Shown in pieces: positions 12,746-24,858 of a stretch of 64,000 nt of DNA. How positions within the stretch are numbered: the stretch's first letter is position 1; each line of letters starts with the position of its first letter. Under the pieces are notes generated by a model. It saw only the letters and a program-made list of their open reading frames with translations. It ran no database searches and was not told the origin of the DNA. Origin of the DNA: Toxonevra muliebris (lineage: Eukaryota > Arthropoda > Insecta > Diptera > Pallopteridae); the NCBI GenBank assembly GCA_963691655.1, contig OY829327.1, forward strand, positions 80,798,019 through 80,862,018, in the 5' to 3' direction. Position numbers and translations under genes: made by a program.

Positions 12746-13228
12746 TCAAAAGTATTATTTTTTCACTTGGAAAAATGGCGTTAGTCTTCCTAACGGAGGT
12801 TTTCGTACCATTTTCCCACCAAAAATATTATATTATCATAGGATCGGAGATGTTTTTTAGATGAGCTTAACAATGCCAAAGCCATTTTTCTGGTATAAAC
12901 ATAAAACTTTGAAGAATTTCCACTTTTCGTTTCACTTTATAATTACAGTATACCGCCAACCCATTAGCATTACCACTAGCAGTGAGTTTTAACAGTTTTA
13001 AAAAGATGTTTTTATTCGGGAACTGTTGTCTAGTGTCAATTTGGGGCCGATTAGTCAAGTAATAATGGAGAAATTTAACCTTAACCCTCTTTGTATCATC
13101 TTACATTAAGGGTTAGCTTCCCTAAACACTCAGCACGAAAAGACATGTTTGGAATTTACAACATCACATTTGTAATGGACCGGACAATGCGAAACGATTA
13201 TTTTTGGGGACGAAAAACGTTCACATTA

Positions 13229-14512
13229 AAACGCGGTTCATGCCAAATTGGCACGCTTTATTGTGGTCACCACGTCCCCCCTAGTCATAAGAACAAAAAA
13301 ATTTTTACTGAGATTTGTTTACAATACCGTTACCGTTAGTTGATAAATTTTTCATATTAATTGATCGCAAGTTGGTGATTGTGTGCACAATGGAAGCTGC
13401 AAATAGAAAATCGATTGTGAACAAATTTATTGAAAATCCGTCGTGGTCTGGTTCAAAGATTGCGAAAGTGTTAAATATCTCCAAAAGAACGGTATGTAGA
13501 GTTATAAAACGATATAAAGAAACTCTAAGTGTTGAAAGAGCTAAAAAAGTTGTGAACAAAACGGAAACCACCAACCTAAACGTAAGGCAAAGATCTTGAG
13601 GTCCCTCAAAAGCAATCCCGGACTATCGGATTGCGATCGTGCCAAAAAATTCAATACCAGCAAAAGTACTGCTAGACGAATACGCATAAAAGCTGGGCTA
13701 AAGTGCTATCGTGCTATAAAATATCCAAATAGAACAGACAAACAGAATTTGCTGGCCAAAAAACATACTCGTCTTCTTTATAATAATATTTTGACCAAAT
13801 TCAATGGATGCATTATTGTGGATGATGAATCATACGTAAAATTTGATCTTAAACAGCTTCCAGGTCAAAAATTTTATATGGCAACGAATCGTGGTAATGT
13901 ACCCTCAAAATTCAAGTACATAAAAATGGATAAATTAGTGGCAGGCTATTTGCAGCTGTGGTCTCAAATCCAGAGCATTTGTGACATCCTCTTCTATGAC
14001 GTGTGATATTTACATCAAAGAGTGCCTCTCGAAACGACTATTGCCATTTGTTCGTCACCACCATTCGCCAGTGAAGTTTTGGCCTGATTTAGCCAGTTGC
14101 CACTACTCTCAGAAAACCATGAATTGGTATCAGACAAATAAAGTAGATGAAGTGCTCAAATATATGAATCCACCCAATTGCTCCCAGCTTCGACCGATCG
14201 AAAAATACTGGGCTATTACAAAATATAAGTTGAAGAAAAATGCATGTATTGTCAAAAAGCTGAATTCAATGTTACTAAAATGGAATCAAATAGCCGCAAA
14301 AGTATCCAGAGCGGATGTTCAAAGGTTGATGGGGTCCATTAAAAGGAATACCCGGAACTTTTTGCACAACAAAGAAATTTAAATCTTTTAATATTATAGT
14401 ATTAAAACACAATATTAAACTTATCATTTAATGCATTATTTGTTATTCTGAGTGTTCTGGTTAAAAAGATACAGCAACTTTCCTGCGTGCCAATTTTGCG
14501 TGAACCGCGCTT
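13229..14512 (+). mobile_element. Tc1/mariner-class DNA transposon, DD37E-type, second family
   Basis: The terminal repeats read AAACGCGGTTCATGCCAAAT at the left and, in complement, AAGCGCGGTTCACGCAAAAT at the right, continuing through TGGCACGC. TA flanks both ends (13227-13228 and 14513-14514). The element is 1284 bases with a plus-strand transposase. Its ends differ from the AGGAGTGAG family at 2755, so it is a separate lineage. Confidence 0.9.
13390..14382 (+). pseudogene. DD37E transposase with two frameshifts
   Basis: The likely start is MEAANRKSIVNKF at 13390. A helix-turn-helix segment (SGSKIAKVLNISKRTVCRVI) follows. A frameshift near 13555 leads into KAKILRSLKSNPGLSD, and a second lesion near 13938 leads into AICSCG and DIYIKECL. 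The catalytic residues are all present: CIIVDDESYV, WPDLASCHYS, and RPIEKYW with 37 residues between the last two. This is the best-preserved transposase in the window, needing repair at only two sites in principle, but it is not a functional gene as it stands. The frame ends at 14382. Confidence 0.88.
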
Positions 14513-14689
14513 TAGATGTTCCTGACTGTTATAACCTTTTTTGGTACTATATATCTAAAAAAAAAGTTAGTCAGAAATTACCAAGGCGTTAGTCTAATGA
14601 TATGAGTTCGATTTGTTCCTCAAACCAAATATGAACATCTTTCGTCAGAAGTAAATTAAACTCCCATGACTATCTACCTTTTAAGATGT

Positions 14690-14785
14690 GATAGGGAAAA
14701 ACTGAGGAAGCAGTCGTGATTAGTGACCCTAAATTACTGTAAAACCGTTGAAAAATCTCGCGCATACATTTTTTGTTGCACTGTG
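14690..14785. repeat. Dispersed repeat family Z, partial copy 1
   Basis: GGGAAAAACTGAGG, GACCCTAAATTACT, AAAATCTCGCGCATA and TTGTTGCACTGTG occur in the same order at 50620-50727 and, more diverged, at 60966-61060. The shared block ends at or near CACTGTG, suggesting an element terminus. Confidence 0.6.
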
Positions 14786-15280
14786 TTATTATAAAATAAA
14801 TTAGGAATAAATAAAAAACTTACAAATAAATCGCACTTTGTGACTGGAAGTACACTTATTACCATCACTGTATTATAACATCTTAGAGAAAGTTTAAAAA
14901 AAAAGCCAATTTTTTCCAATTTTAAAATAGAATGCCCCTTTAATTGGGAGCTGCAGATTTAGGTACGATATCCTATTGTTGCTTTTGTGCCACCTTAATT
15001 TATGTTTAATAGGGTGAGTTCTTTACTTCCGAAAAAGTGTTTGAGACCAACGTATTGCTGGCTAGTTTTTTTCGTATTAAGGAGTCAAATTCTCTAAAGG
15101 CAACTTGGCTGCCTGAAAATAATATTATACAATAATATTTTGTGCTTCACAGATACATTCGAGGTTGTAGTTTACAAAATTTTGTGTCATAATTCGATTG
15201 AAAGATACATTGATATTAAGGGTCTTTCTTGTTAATTCTGGGTTTTTTTTTTATTCATTTACATTTGTACTTTTCTTTCA
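14786..15280. other. Gene-free spacer
   Basis: No supported feature; AT-rich sequence leading into the LINE tail. Confidence 0.5.
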
Positions 15281-15975
15281 CGAGCCGTCTTCTCTATAAC
15301 TTAAATCTCTATGCCTTGGAAAACATAATAGCCTGCTGTTGATATGGGTTCCTGGACACTCAAGAATTTCAGGAAATAAATCGGTTGACCTTCTGGCCAG
15401 AAAGGGTTCGGAAACTGGTTTCCTGGGCCCAGAACCTGTACTCTCTTTGTCGTCTACAGCCATCAAGACCACCATTAATGAGTGGGTCGACTTGACCCAC
15501 AATCGTAAATGGGAGGACCTGAGGGGCTTTAGACAGACAAAGACCATGTTACCTGTTATCTCGAAGCGTCTAACAGACTTTCTGTTGTCACTTAACAGAA
15601 AGACCTGCAGGCAACTGGTGGAATTATATACAGGTCATTTCTCTTGGGCCAAACATTTGCATATGATTGGCCTAGGAGCTAGTGCCTTCTGTGCTTCCTG
15701 TGGTTTGGAGGAAGAATGTGAAGAGACGGCGGACCACTTTCTCAGTGTCTGCCCAGCTTTCTGCCAGATCAGAGTAAGCATATTTGGTACTGGAGTGTTG
15801 GGAGACGAACACCTGAGCTCTCTAACACCGCAGGATCTGCTAAGATTTATTAATAAATCTGGTAGATTTAAAGAATTGCTAGAAGGAACACAGGACATAG
15901 TACAATGGACGTAAAACTTGTCTGAGTGCGAATACTTCGTTTGTCTGTTCCAAAAAAAAAAAAAAAAAAATGCCT
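15281..15975 (+). pseudogene. LINE 3' end: RNase H tail, C-terminal zinc motif and poly(A)
   Basis: The 191-codon frame at 15339-15914 begins in MIWVPGHSRISGNKSVDLLA, the C-terminal part of a retrotransposon RNase H domain. It continues to TGHFSWAKHLHMIGL and CASCGLEEECEETADHFLSVCPAF, the Cys/His motif found at the end of ORF2 in RNase H-bearing LINEs (I/LOA-like). The frame reaches a normal stop at 15914, and an A17-18 tract at 15952-15970 follows at the distance expected of a retrotransposed tail. Upstream ORF2 is missing (5' truncation or decay). The clade is inferred only from the presence of RNase H. Confidence 0.85.
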
Positions 15976-17815
15976 TGAAAGAGGTTTTCACAAACCTTTG
16001 CTTAAAACAAAACATTTCTATACTTCTCTATAGATGTGATAAATGAATTTTAAGTATTTACCATATAAGAAAAAACTTGATATATGCCCATTCAACACGA
16101 AAAAGTTCAATCAACGCGTTACATACCATACAACAGTCATTTCCCTATATCATCATCTATTTAATATAGTATGAATATTCTCGTATGCGATAGTAATTCA
16201 TTCATAATAGTTTCGGCCTCGGTTTATCTGCATGCCTGCTTGACTGACTGCATGCCTGCTTGCCTGTTTGTCTGTCCCGTTCATTTTCATGCATAAAGTC
16301 ATTGCTGTGACTGTGGCTCTAGCGGTGTCATTGACATCGTAAATCAATGCACATAATAATGCATTTAGCTATAAAAAATGTAATCTTAAGTGAAGAGGTC
16401 ATTTGATGCAGCTAATTTACACGTTTGCACATCGACAGCTGTTGATGTTGCCGTCTGTTGTTAGAGAACGAAATTGATGTTGCTTTGTTGCAGCAACAGT
16501 AACAGCAACAGCAGCAGCGGCAACAATAATATATGCCGCCAATTGCACATGATCAAAGTCATGGCAACAAAATTAAAATAGTGAGAGAGAGAGAGAGAGA
16601 GAGAAAAAAAAAAGATGAAGCTGCTGCATGAAGTTGAAGTTGAATTGCTAAAGATGAGGAAAAGCAGAAAATCTCACATGAATATAATTTATGTAGATAT
16701 GTAAAATATTCTACTTATGATCAAAGAAGCACATGTGCAATTTACACACTCATACACACACATGCACACACACATACATACAAACAAATACTTTAATAGA
16801 TGCGCATACAAAAATACTAATGATGCATAATGACTTAACGGTGTTTTTACTATGTCTGTCCGAGTGTATGTCCAAATGTATAACTCTGCTGTTTCTACGC
16901 TGAATGCTGGTGGATTCATGCTGTGTATTGCTGTTCAGTTGGAATTGGTGCTGCTGTGCTGCTGTGATAATGTTGTTGTTATTGGTTGGTTAGTTGGTTG
17001 GCTGATACTGCTGGATCAGTAACACTAACAACAACAAATGCTGAACGTGTCGTCGCGTCGTTTTGAAATTTAAGGTCAACTCCATATTAAAACTATGAAA
17101 TACATACATATTTATACTTTGTATGTATTTGTGAAAATTTCGCATTAACTTATGAGAAAAACGATTTATTAGTTTATTTTTTTTATTGACATTTTTCTAT
17201 CGATTTCGATGGCGTTGAATTTTATATCGATTTTTAAATATATAGCTTTGTACAAAAACAACAAGATTTCTTATTTTTCTGGTTGGTTTTTTGTTTTAAT
17301 TTTATTTAATTTATTTAGGTTTTTTTTTTGGTATGTGTTGAATTAAATTTGCATAGATTTCTTTATATATTTTTTTTTATTCCTCTTATAATTTTGTGTA
17401 TTTTTTTTTTTTTTAAATATGATGATGAATTCATTCAAAATTAATAGTTTTTTAGGTCCTAATTTGTTTATGAGTGCTTCAATTTATTTAAAATGACATT
17501 TATTTATTGTTTTATTATTACTTTTTATTGGGTTGATCAATTTAATTTAATATGTGCAAATTTATTATAATTTGTTTCATTTTTTTATCGATTTTTTTTA
17601 TAATACTAGCTGGGCAGGGTTGATTCGCTTTTGCCGGAGAGAATTTCAATTGTGTGGGCGCTGCCACGCTTATTTGCCCAAAAGCGACCAGACCCGATCA
17701 ACTAATAATAAACAGCATTTACACACACAAACATTCATTGCCTTCCTTGTTATTGTTCCTCTGATATATCGTTTCAAGCATTAGCGGACCTGAAGTGCGG
17801 GGAGGCCCTCTAATG
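15976..17815. other. Spacer with microsatellites
   Basis: This stretch contains GCATGCCTGCTT-type repeats near 16230-16275, a CAG/CAA patch near 16490-16525, a (GA)10 tract near 16582-16604, CA-rich sequence near 16745-16780 and several poly-T runs from 17310 to 17415. At about 17779 ATTAGCGGACCTGAAG resembles one end of the CACTAGCGGATC element family. No gene is supported. Confidence 0.55.
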
Positions 17816-18368
17816 CACTATGGTCCAGAAACCCGATTTGGCGGCATAAAATCGAAAATTATGTGGCCGAATTAAAAAAGACCAACTCCGAAAAAAGTAT
17901 TGCCAGATTGAAAACCACACTTCTAAAAAAAACACCCTTTATAAATTAAAATAAACTATGCAATAAAAAAATTCAATGGAGAAAAAGAATTTTTGATTTG
18001 TTCCACTAAACCGTTTTTGATATAGAAATTAAGTGTTGCATACTTTTGGGCTTAAAGTAAAATATATAATAAAACATACACTTATAAACTCACAACATAC
18101 TATGAAACCCCACACGACACCGAGGTGACATTTGACTTTAATTTCTATCAATTCACTCCTCTATAAATTTTCCTTCAGCCCTGAGTAAAGATGTTATCAC
18201 ATTAATGCAAAGTATACTTGCATGAGAGGTGAGCGTGGCAGTCCTCCGATTTCTCCCATTTTTTAATATATATTTTTGAATCACATCAGAAGCAAACATA
18301 TAAAATTTTAGCGCTCTATCTTCGTTATTCGATTTTATGCCGCCAAATTGGGTTTCTGGAACATAGTG
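17816..18368. mobile_element. Transib-like non-autonomous TIR element
   Basis: Inverted ends of about 40 bases start with CACTATGGTCCAGAAACCC at the left and end with the complement of CACTATGTTCCAGAAACCC at the right. Both continue into TTTGGCGGCATAAAATCG. CACTATG fits the CACWATG terminus of Transib transposons. The adjacent five bases are TAATG (left) and GAATG (right), a near-perfect 5-base target duplication as expected for that superfamily. There is no transposase, and the 553-base length suits a MITE. Frames inside are incidental. Confidence 0.75.
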
Positions 18369-18373
18369 GAATG

Positions 18374-19950
18374 CCAAAAAAAAGAAGAATATTATTTTAA
18401 AACTGAAAATGTATAACTTTTTTCTGCTTGGCTCTTAAAACTTATACTCAGTTTTATTTTAAAATTACTAAAAATAAAACTTGCGTATTTTTACAGAATT
18501 TTTTTTTTTAAATATGCAAATTTATTACTTTTATTTTGATTTGAAACTAACTAAAACGCACTAATTGTAAATTTCAATGTTAAAACGAATTTTTTCTCAT
18601 TTTATTTATTTTTTATTATTGTTAAGTTTTTTAAGTCAATATTTAATTGGTTCAAAACTTTGGAATCTTACTTCATTCATTTGTTTTCTTAAACATTTTT
18701 TTTTTTATTTTTTTACTATTATTTGTTAGCTACTGCTTGTGTCTAACAGTTTTCTCATCTTTTTGGTATATTTATTTACCCAAAACTGTGGGTGTTCAAA
18801 ATTGTTGACCGCATTTTTTATTCACTGACTTCTTTTTATTTTACACTTTTTCACATATTTGTTAGTGTTTACTCGTTTTTTTTTTTTTTTTTTGTGTAGC
18901 AATATCAACAGCAGCTACCAACGACAAGCAGCAGCAGTTGTTCAGTTGTTGAAAAATAAAGTGCTTGTTTTGTATATTTAATGAGATTTTTGTTTTAACT
19001 TGAATTTATTATTTTAAACTTTTGTTTTTCTTTAAATATTTTTTCTACAATATTTTTTTTTTTTTTTCGTTTATGTATGCAAATATTTAGGCAAGTGTCG
19101 AGATTAGAGATTTATGATTTGTAAATAATATATCTATAAACAACTTGGAAATTATGAAAAAGATTTAGAGGGTTATGTCATTTCTTAAGCTGATGCGATT
19201 AGCTTTAGGATCAAAAATTATTGAGTCATGCGGTTAAGTAAAGAAAAATTTGTTGGCGGTTTTGCCTTAGCTAATGTAGTACTAAGTTTTGGATTGTGAG
19301 GCTATTTTCACCCTGCGGCTAAGATCACTTAGATTTGTATTAGACAGTGCAAAAATAGGCTTAGTCTGAGCCAGGCTTAGTTCGGTACATTAGAACTGCC
19401 GAAAGCTACGAATTTAATCCAAGTATACCTATCTATATGAGCTTGATAGCACGAAAAAGTGAGGACTCATTCCACGACTCTATTCCAAAGGATAGAAGAA
19501 AGGCCCAACTTTACCTTCGGGCAAGAAATCATCTTCGGCGGCCGGACAGTACTATGGTATATACCAACGCTTTTTGATAATAGAATTTTTCAAAGACTTT
19601 TCAAAATAAAAGTTTTCTTTACAAAGATTTAGAAAGACGCTTAACTTTTACTTTTAAAGTTATAAGTCTACTCTAAACTTTTATTTTCTTAATTAAAAGT
19701 TAACAGTAATTTTAAATTCTTACTTTTTGATATAAAAGTTTGCAGTCTCACATAACTTGAAAAAAATAATGGTTATTTTCTGGCTCTGCTGCATGGCCCA
19801 GTGAAATATGGTACTGGATTACCAAAAACTGCGCGGCAGAACACCACCGCAAATGCCTAATACCTAACTAAGATTCCATGGCTTCAGGGTTTCGACACTA
19901 GTTTCCCAACAAGAGCAGATTAAAAAAGAAATCTTGCTGGAACAGGCATT
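18374..19950. other. Gene-free spacer rich in poly-T
   Basis: Long T tracts (for example 18877-18894 and 19051-19068) and an unassigned segment near 19380-19560. No gene recognised. Confidence 0.5.
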
Positions 19951-19959
19951 GAGATAGAA

Positions 19960-20182
19960 CTTTTCACTAGTATAACAAAAATGAACTGCGATATTGTTGC
20001 GAGAGTCCACTCAGAACATATCATTCGAATCAATTCGACTACCGAATGAAATCAGTACTTTCGAGACCGAACTTCTGACAACAAGTAATGCCTGCAGATC
20101 ACTAAACAATCTTCAAAACAGAGTATAAAAGGTTATTCTCACAGACAAACTCAAATCCTCAACCAAAACACTCTCAACTACA
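19960..20182 (+). pseudogene. LINE RNase H fragment, 5' part (interrupted by mariner)
   Basis: A plus-strand frame near 20055-20125 (TELLTTSNACRSLNNLQNR) resembles the helix preceding the last strand of retrotransposon RNase H domains. A matching continuation appears beyond the mariner at 21127. The similarity is weak and the frame is broken, so this call depends on the downstream half. Confidence 0.3.
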
Positions 20183-20184
20183 TA

Positions 20185-21092
20185 CCACCTTGATCAAAAA
20201 GTTCCCGGAATAACCATCGTGTGGCGCTCTCGTCGTTCCGATTTAAGTTCTGTTTTCTTTTGTTAAGTTGGTATATCTGTTGTTGATATTCCCTCTTAAT
20301 CTTAGCGTCATAGCTTGACATTTGCAAAAGTTATATAGCCAAGAGTACATCTATTTCTGTGTGTGTTGGCGATTTTTTACAATTTCATTAAATTGTATTG
20401 TATTAAATTTTGCGTAAAAAACGGATTTAATGGTGCGCGAACGTTGGAAATGTTGGAGAAGTGTTTCGGCAACGATTCTCTAAAGAAAGCGGTCGTTTAC
20501 CAGTGGCACGAGCAGTTCAAAATGGTCGTGAGTCAATCGAAGATGATGAACGCAGTGGCAGACTATCGACTCCGAAAACCGACGAAAACGTTGATAAAGT
20601 AAAAGAAATTTTGGTCAATAACCGCAAATTAACCATCAGAGCGTATTATTTGGACGTTAAGAGGCGTTTGCGTGAAGCAATTCGCCGAAAGAGACCAGAA
20701 TTGTGGACAGAAAACTCGTGGATTTTGCACCATGATAACGCACCGTTGCACAGTGCCATCATTATTCGTAATTTTTTGACGAAAAAAGCAACAGCCACCG
20801 AATTCACCTGATTTGACTCCCTGTGACTTCTTTCTGTTCAATCGAGTTAAAAAAAAACATTACGGGAAACGCGTTTCAGCAACCGAGAAGAAGTAAGGGA
20901 AAAATCGCAGGAAGCACTGATGGACATACCGAAAACCGAATATAAAAAATGTTTCGAGGATTGGATCAAGCGCTGGCATAAGTGTGTTGCAGTCGATGGG
21001 GATTACTTTGAAGGGGAAAATATAGATTTAGATGAATAAACTTGTATTTTTAATTTTCTGAATAAATTCCGGGAATTTTTTGATCAAGGTGG
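20185..21092 (+). mobile_element. mariner element with internal deletion
   Basis: Ends are CCACCTTGATCAAAAAGTTC at the left and the complement of CCACCTTGATCAAAAAATTC at the right, both continuing CCGGAAT. TA flanks both sides (20183-20184 and 21093-21094). At 908 bases it is some 400 shorter than a full mariner. Confidence 0.9.
20378..21040 (+). pseudogene. mariner transposase (DD34D) lacking its central region
   Basis: The N-terminal part reads FCVKNGFNGARTLEMLEKCF, then after a shift NGRESIEDDERSGRLSTPKT and NRKLTIRA, a normal mariner DNA-binding region. It jumps directly to YYLDVKRRLREAI and then ILHHDNAPLHSA, so the segment with the first catalytic Asp is gone. The second (HHDNAPLH) and third (SPDLTPCDFFLF) catalytic Asp residues remain, but the last falls after a stop or frameshift near 20810. 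Further stops occur downstream. The deletion explains the short element. Subfamily not assigned. Confidence 0.85.
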
Positions 21093-21099
21093 TACTTAA

Positions 21100-21215
21100 T
21101 CAATGTGGGGAATTACTTGCTACCTTGACATTGATCTTATCTGGGTTCCATATCGTAGGAACTTTGAAAGAAATGGAATGACCGATGAATTACTGAGGCA
21201 AAGTCGATCTCTAAA
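21100..21215 (+). pseudogene. LINE RNase H fragment, 3' part
   Basis: CYLDIDLIWVPYRRNFERNG followed by MTDELLRQSRSL matches the end of retrotransposon RNase H domains (the pattern WVPGHR.IEGNE.ADELAR). It lies directly after the mariner, consistent with the transposon having inserted into an older LINE. Confidence 0.55.
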
Positions 21216-22470
21216 ATAAATAAATAAAAATTCTTTTGAGCAAAATAGAGGCAAATATCGCCTCTCCATCTGCGCTACAAACAAGAATACATAGCCCATA
21301 TACAATAGAACAAGAAATTGCAGAGGAAATTTTGACTGCTTTTTGATTTTAAAATTTCCGCCTACATTCTCTTGCGAATCTGCAGTGTAAAATTTTTAGC
21401 GAGGGCGTTGTGAAAAGTCGACTAAGGCGTAAGTTTCGCCACCCAGAGCGCAGCACTTGGAAGAAAAAAAAAAGTATTTTTTTAGTTTTTGGGCACGTCG
21501 ATTTGCCTTTCACACTTAGGAAGTTTTCAGGCTAGCTTCTTTTTTGACTTTGCACGCAAAATCTTTAGTCCTTTGACGCCCGAATTTTAATGGGGCTTGA
21601 TAGAAACCATTTGTTTTGAAATTACGCTTACTTAGGTCTTCCACAATCATAAAACTAAACTTTTTGCTTCTACATTGATTTGTTTGCCCTTTATTAATGG
21701 TTTAAAAAAACATAGCTATGAAGCTGTAGACAACTACTGAATATTTCTTTTTCTCCAATTTTTTCTCTTTTATAAACATATCTGATAAAGAAAATTTCGG
21801 CTTAGTAGTAATTAAACACGTTTTTTTTCATAAAATAATGCAGAAGATTTTACTACAAAATTTTGCACTTAGGTTTTTTGGTAGACTTCAAAGGCAAAAC
21901 ATTAAAAAAAAATGACATAAGCAAGAAATTTCAAATGTTCGACAATCAGCAAACGTGAAGAGTACCTAACCGAACTGAATTCATATATTATTATTAATGA
22001 AATTTGTTAAACACCAATTTTATGCCACATTGAAATGAACGTTGCATATACGCAACATTGGGTATGAAAGCGTTAAAGAATCAACTTTTTGAGCCTTTTT
22101 TAACTGAAAGGTAAAAGTTTTTTCAGCATAGCACTGATTTATTTATTTGTTTTATCGTGTCTGCGGACCCTTCCCCCCGCCCCTCCCAGAAACTGCCTTC
22201 CGATTAACTACTAAAGGCCATTTTCTCAAAACTCTAGAGATAGTTGCCGGACAAATTTGCACTGCCTGAGAAATTTTTATGAAAGTCCATTGAGGGTGCT
22301 CCTTTCGGAATTTCCAGTTTGCTGTACTTACACTTTAGGCACATTTTTTCATTGCTTAATTTCCAAAATTTTTAATCAAACGTTAAATTAACCCATTATC
22401 TCTCAGAATACAACTTTTTGAAAAAGTCATGAATAAATTAAATTGAACTTTTGGGTGTGATATGTAAACT
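21216..22470. other. Gene-free spacer
   Basis: AT-rich with no gene or repeat that can be supported. Confidence 0.5.
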
Positions 22471-23659
22471 GTAGTGCGTTTCTGTAACTCTTCTCGATCG
22501 CAGTTCTCGATTGATTATCTCGATTTGACGTCATTCTCACTTTCGCTGTTTCTGTAAGAAAATTCTCGATTCAATCGAGTCAAATCGAATCGATTCAAAA
22601 AATTTCAATTCCATTTTTAGAGGAACGTTTTCAAAAAACTGTTTCTGTAACTAAAATGAATCGAGTAAACTCGATTGAAATTCTCATTTAGTTTTTGGCA
22701 TGTGAGAAGTGTGTCGATTTGAATATTGGTTGAAAATGTTGATAAAAACAAGGTAATAATCTTTACTCGGTTGCATTTTAAACCGAATACTTTTTCTTTT
22801 TGTTTAAATGTTTTTTCTTAAACAAATAAAATATGAGCAATAAATATGTGCAAAATCTAATTATTGTCATATACATAATATATCAATAAATAAAAAATGG
22901 ATTTAATTAAAAAATTAGAGGAATAACCGAAAAAGTACTCGGCTCCATTTATACCACGTACTTATTAACTTTTATTTAAATATCATTTGCATCAATGATA
23001 AATTTTTACTGACAAGGAAATTATATTTACATTTTTGGATTCTTGCATTTATGGAAATGACCGAAAATGCTAAAAAGGATGTGGCTTAACAATGCAAGGC
23101 TGCACATAGCCTTATAAAATTTGGACGCACGGGTAACGTCCGTCAGCAGTTACTTTGCAGCGTCTCTGCTGAAGCAGAATAGCTCCACAACTCTCGCTTT
23201 TGAAATATGGAGAGGACCGGATAAATCGGATAGTTTTTATTGGTGTGGCAAGATGTTCATGATTTTGTAGTGACACGTTGGTCTCATACGGCACTGAAGT
23301 ATTTACTTAAATCCAAAGACTAATTCCATTCAATTACTTTTCCTTTTGTTTATATTTATTAATTAATATGCAAGCAAATGTAGGTAATAAAAATATTTGC
23401 AAATAAAACAACAAGCAAAGGCTGCAAATAAAGAAATTTTACTGAAGAAAATTACATTTATTTGTGTATACACATATGACATTTGATTCAATTTTATATA
23501 TTTATTTTCTATTTCTATTCTATTCTCATCGCATTCCAAATGTTTCTCGATTCGCATTTACAGAAACACAAGTTCTCGCACAATCGACAGCCACCGATCG
23601 AAATACTGTAACGTCATAAAAATCGAGAACTTCTCGATTGAGTTACAGAAACGAACTAC
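22471..23659. mobile_element. TIR DNA transposon with subterminal repeats, about 1.2 kb
   Basis: GTAGTGCGTTTCTGTAACTC at the left is mirrored at the right by GAGTTACAGAAACGAACTAC. Inside the left end TTTCTGTAA recurs (near 22481, 22550 and 22643) along with several CTCGATT words; the right end has the complementary set (TTACAGAAAC, ATCGAGAA). Repeated internal copies of the terminal motif are typical of transposase-binding subterminal regions. Superfamily is unresolved. A minus-strand frame at 23112-23294 (CKVTADGRYPCVQIL) might be a transposase scrap but is not recognised with confidence. Confidence 0.65.
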
Positions 23660-23660
23660 T

Positions 23661-24689
23661 GATTTCTTAGAGAGGGAATGTTTCTATATGGATACGCTGA
23701 GAGAGTTTGGGTTAAAATTAATACAAATCCCGATCAAATAAAGTACTAAATTTTTTTTTGTGTTTTTTTATTTAAATCATACACCTGCGGAAGCAAAACT
23801 CATAATTGAATATAAAAAAAAAAACAACATAACAATAAAACAACAAAATCAAAAGAATGATAATGAAACTGAGTTAAATAATTTTAATAGGCTTATTTAT
23901 CTACTTCATTGTTTTGTCATTGATTTATGTCATGATTTGAAATCTATAATACCACTGTAGGTGGTCAAATGAACACTTTGTTATTGTAATCACAATTCTT
24001 TAGCTTTTCCTTATATAGGTTTTTGTTATTGTTTTTAGTGTTTTTTTTTTTTAATATATTAAGAGTTGACCATATTAACCAATATCAGTTACTTATTTAT
24101 GTATGAATAGAGCAACTGTCATTAAGCTAATTAATAACACTTTTAGCTATTCCTACTACAACTATTTAAACTATTTATTTAAAAATCTTCTCAATCTTTA
24201 ATAAATCAAACCGAACTTACATACTCAAATTACATATGCCATATACAAAAGTTAAAGTCTTAGACAAAACTGATGAAACGCTAGAGTCAGCGCTAAATTG
24301 TTTTATAAATTATTAACAATTTCTCATTAAGATTTATTGTTAGCTTTTTGGTTTTTTTTTTTTTTTTTTTGAATGGCTTTTATTTTGTTCAGTGCTTACA
24401 CGTGTTTATAATGTTAAATATTTTATATGAAATATGTACGTGAATGCAATTAATATTTTTGGATTATAATCAAATAATTATTATTATAGTATAAATTAAA
24501 AGTAATAGAATTTTCATCAAAATTAAGAGGGTATTACAGAACATCAAATTAGGACTACTGAGATTGAAGACTGCGATCTTTGAAACAGCTGTTTCCCCTA
24601 TTTTAGCTTTAGGCTGAATCTAGTCATATTGACTTACCGAGAAGCCAACGCAGCTGTAAAAAGCTGCTTCAGTATTGTTTTTGTAGTAA
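23661..24689. other. Gene-free spacer
   Basis: AT-rich, with T-tracts at 24041-24052 and 24352-24370. No supported gene. Confidence 0.5.
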
Positions 24690-24739
24690 CTTTCAAAGTA
24701 TTTGCTTCTTTTTGATGCGCATATGTATGAATTCGATTT

Positions 24740-24858
24740 GAGTCGTTGTCTGTCTTTCCTATGAGATCGAGGTTCAGTAAGCAGACCGCGTCCACAGTGT
24801 GAACGCGTTAAGTGTGTCGTGTCGTTTGGACTAAAACTGCATTCCGGGCATTCGCCTT
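24740..24858 (-). pseudogene. Jockey-type LINE ORF2 C-terminal scrap
   Basis: The minus strand reads GECPECSFSPNDTTHL and, after a frameshift, LNAFTLWTRS. This corresponds to the Cys/His tail of Jockey-type ORF2 proteins (CP.C..SPHDT.HLF.CP followed by SLW..P). It begins immediately next to the poly(A) tail of the neighbouring R1-type LINE. Confidence 0.5.

Noticed and set aside
20123..20170. TATAAAAGG followed by a leader-like CTCAACCAAAACACTCTCAAC, resembling a gene promoter
   Set aside because: It lies within an apparent RNase H LINE fragment split by a mariner and no open frame follows.
23112..23294. Harbinger-type transposase fragment in the 22.5-kb element
   Set aside because: Only a short stretch (CKVTADGRYPCVQ) looks suggestive; no catalytic motif, so not called.
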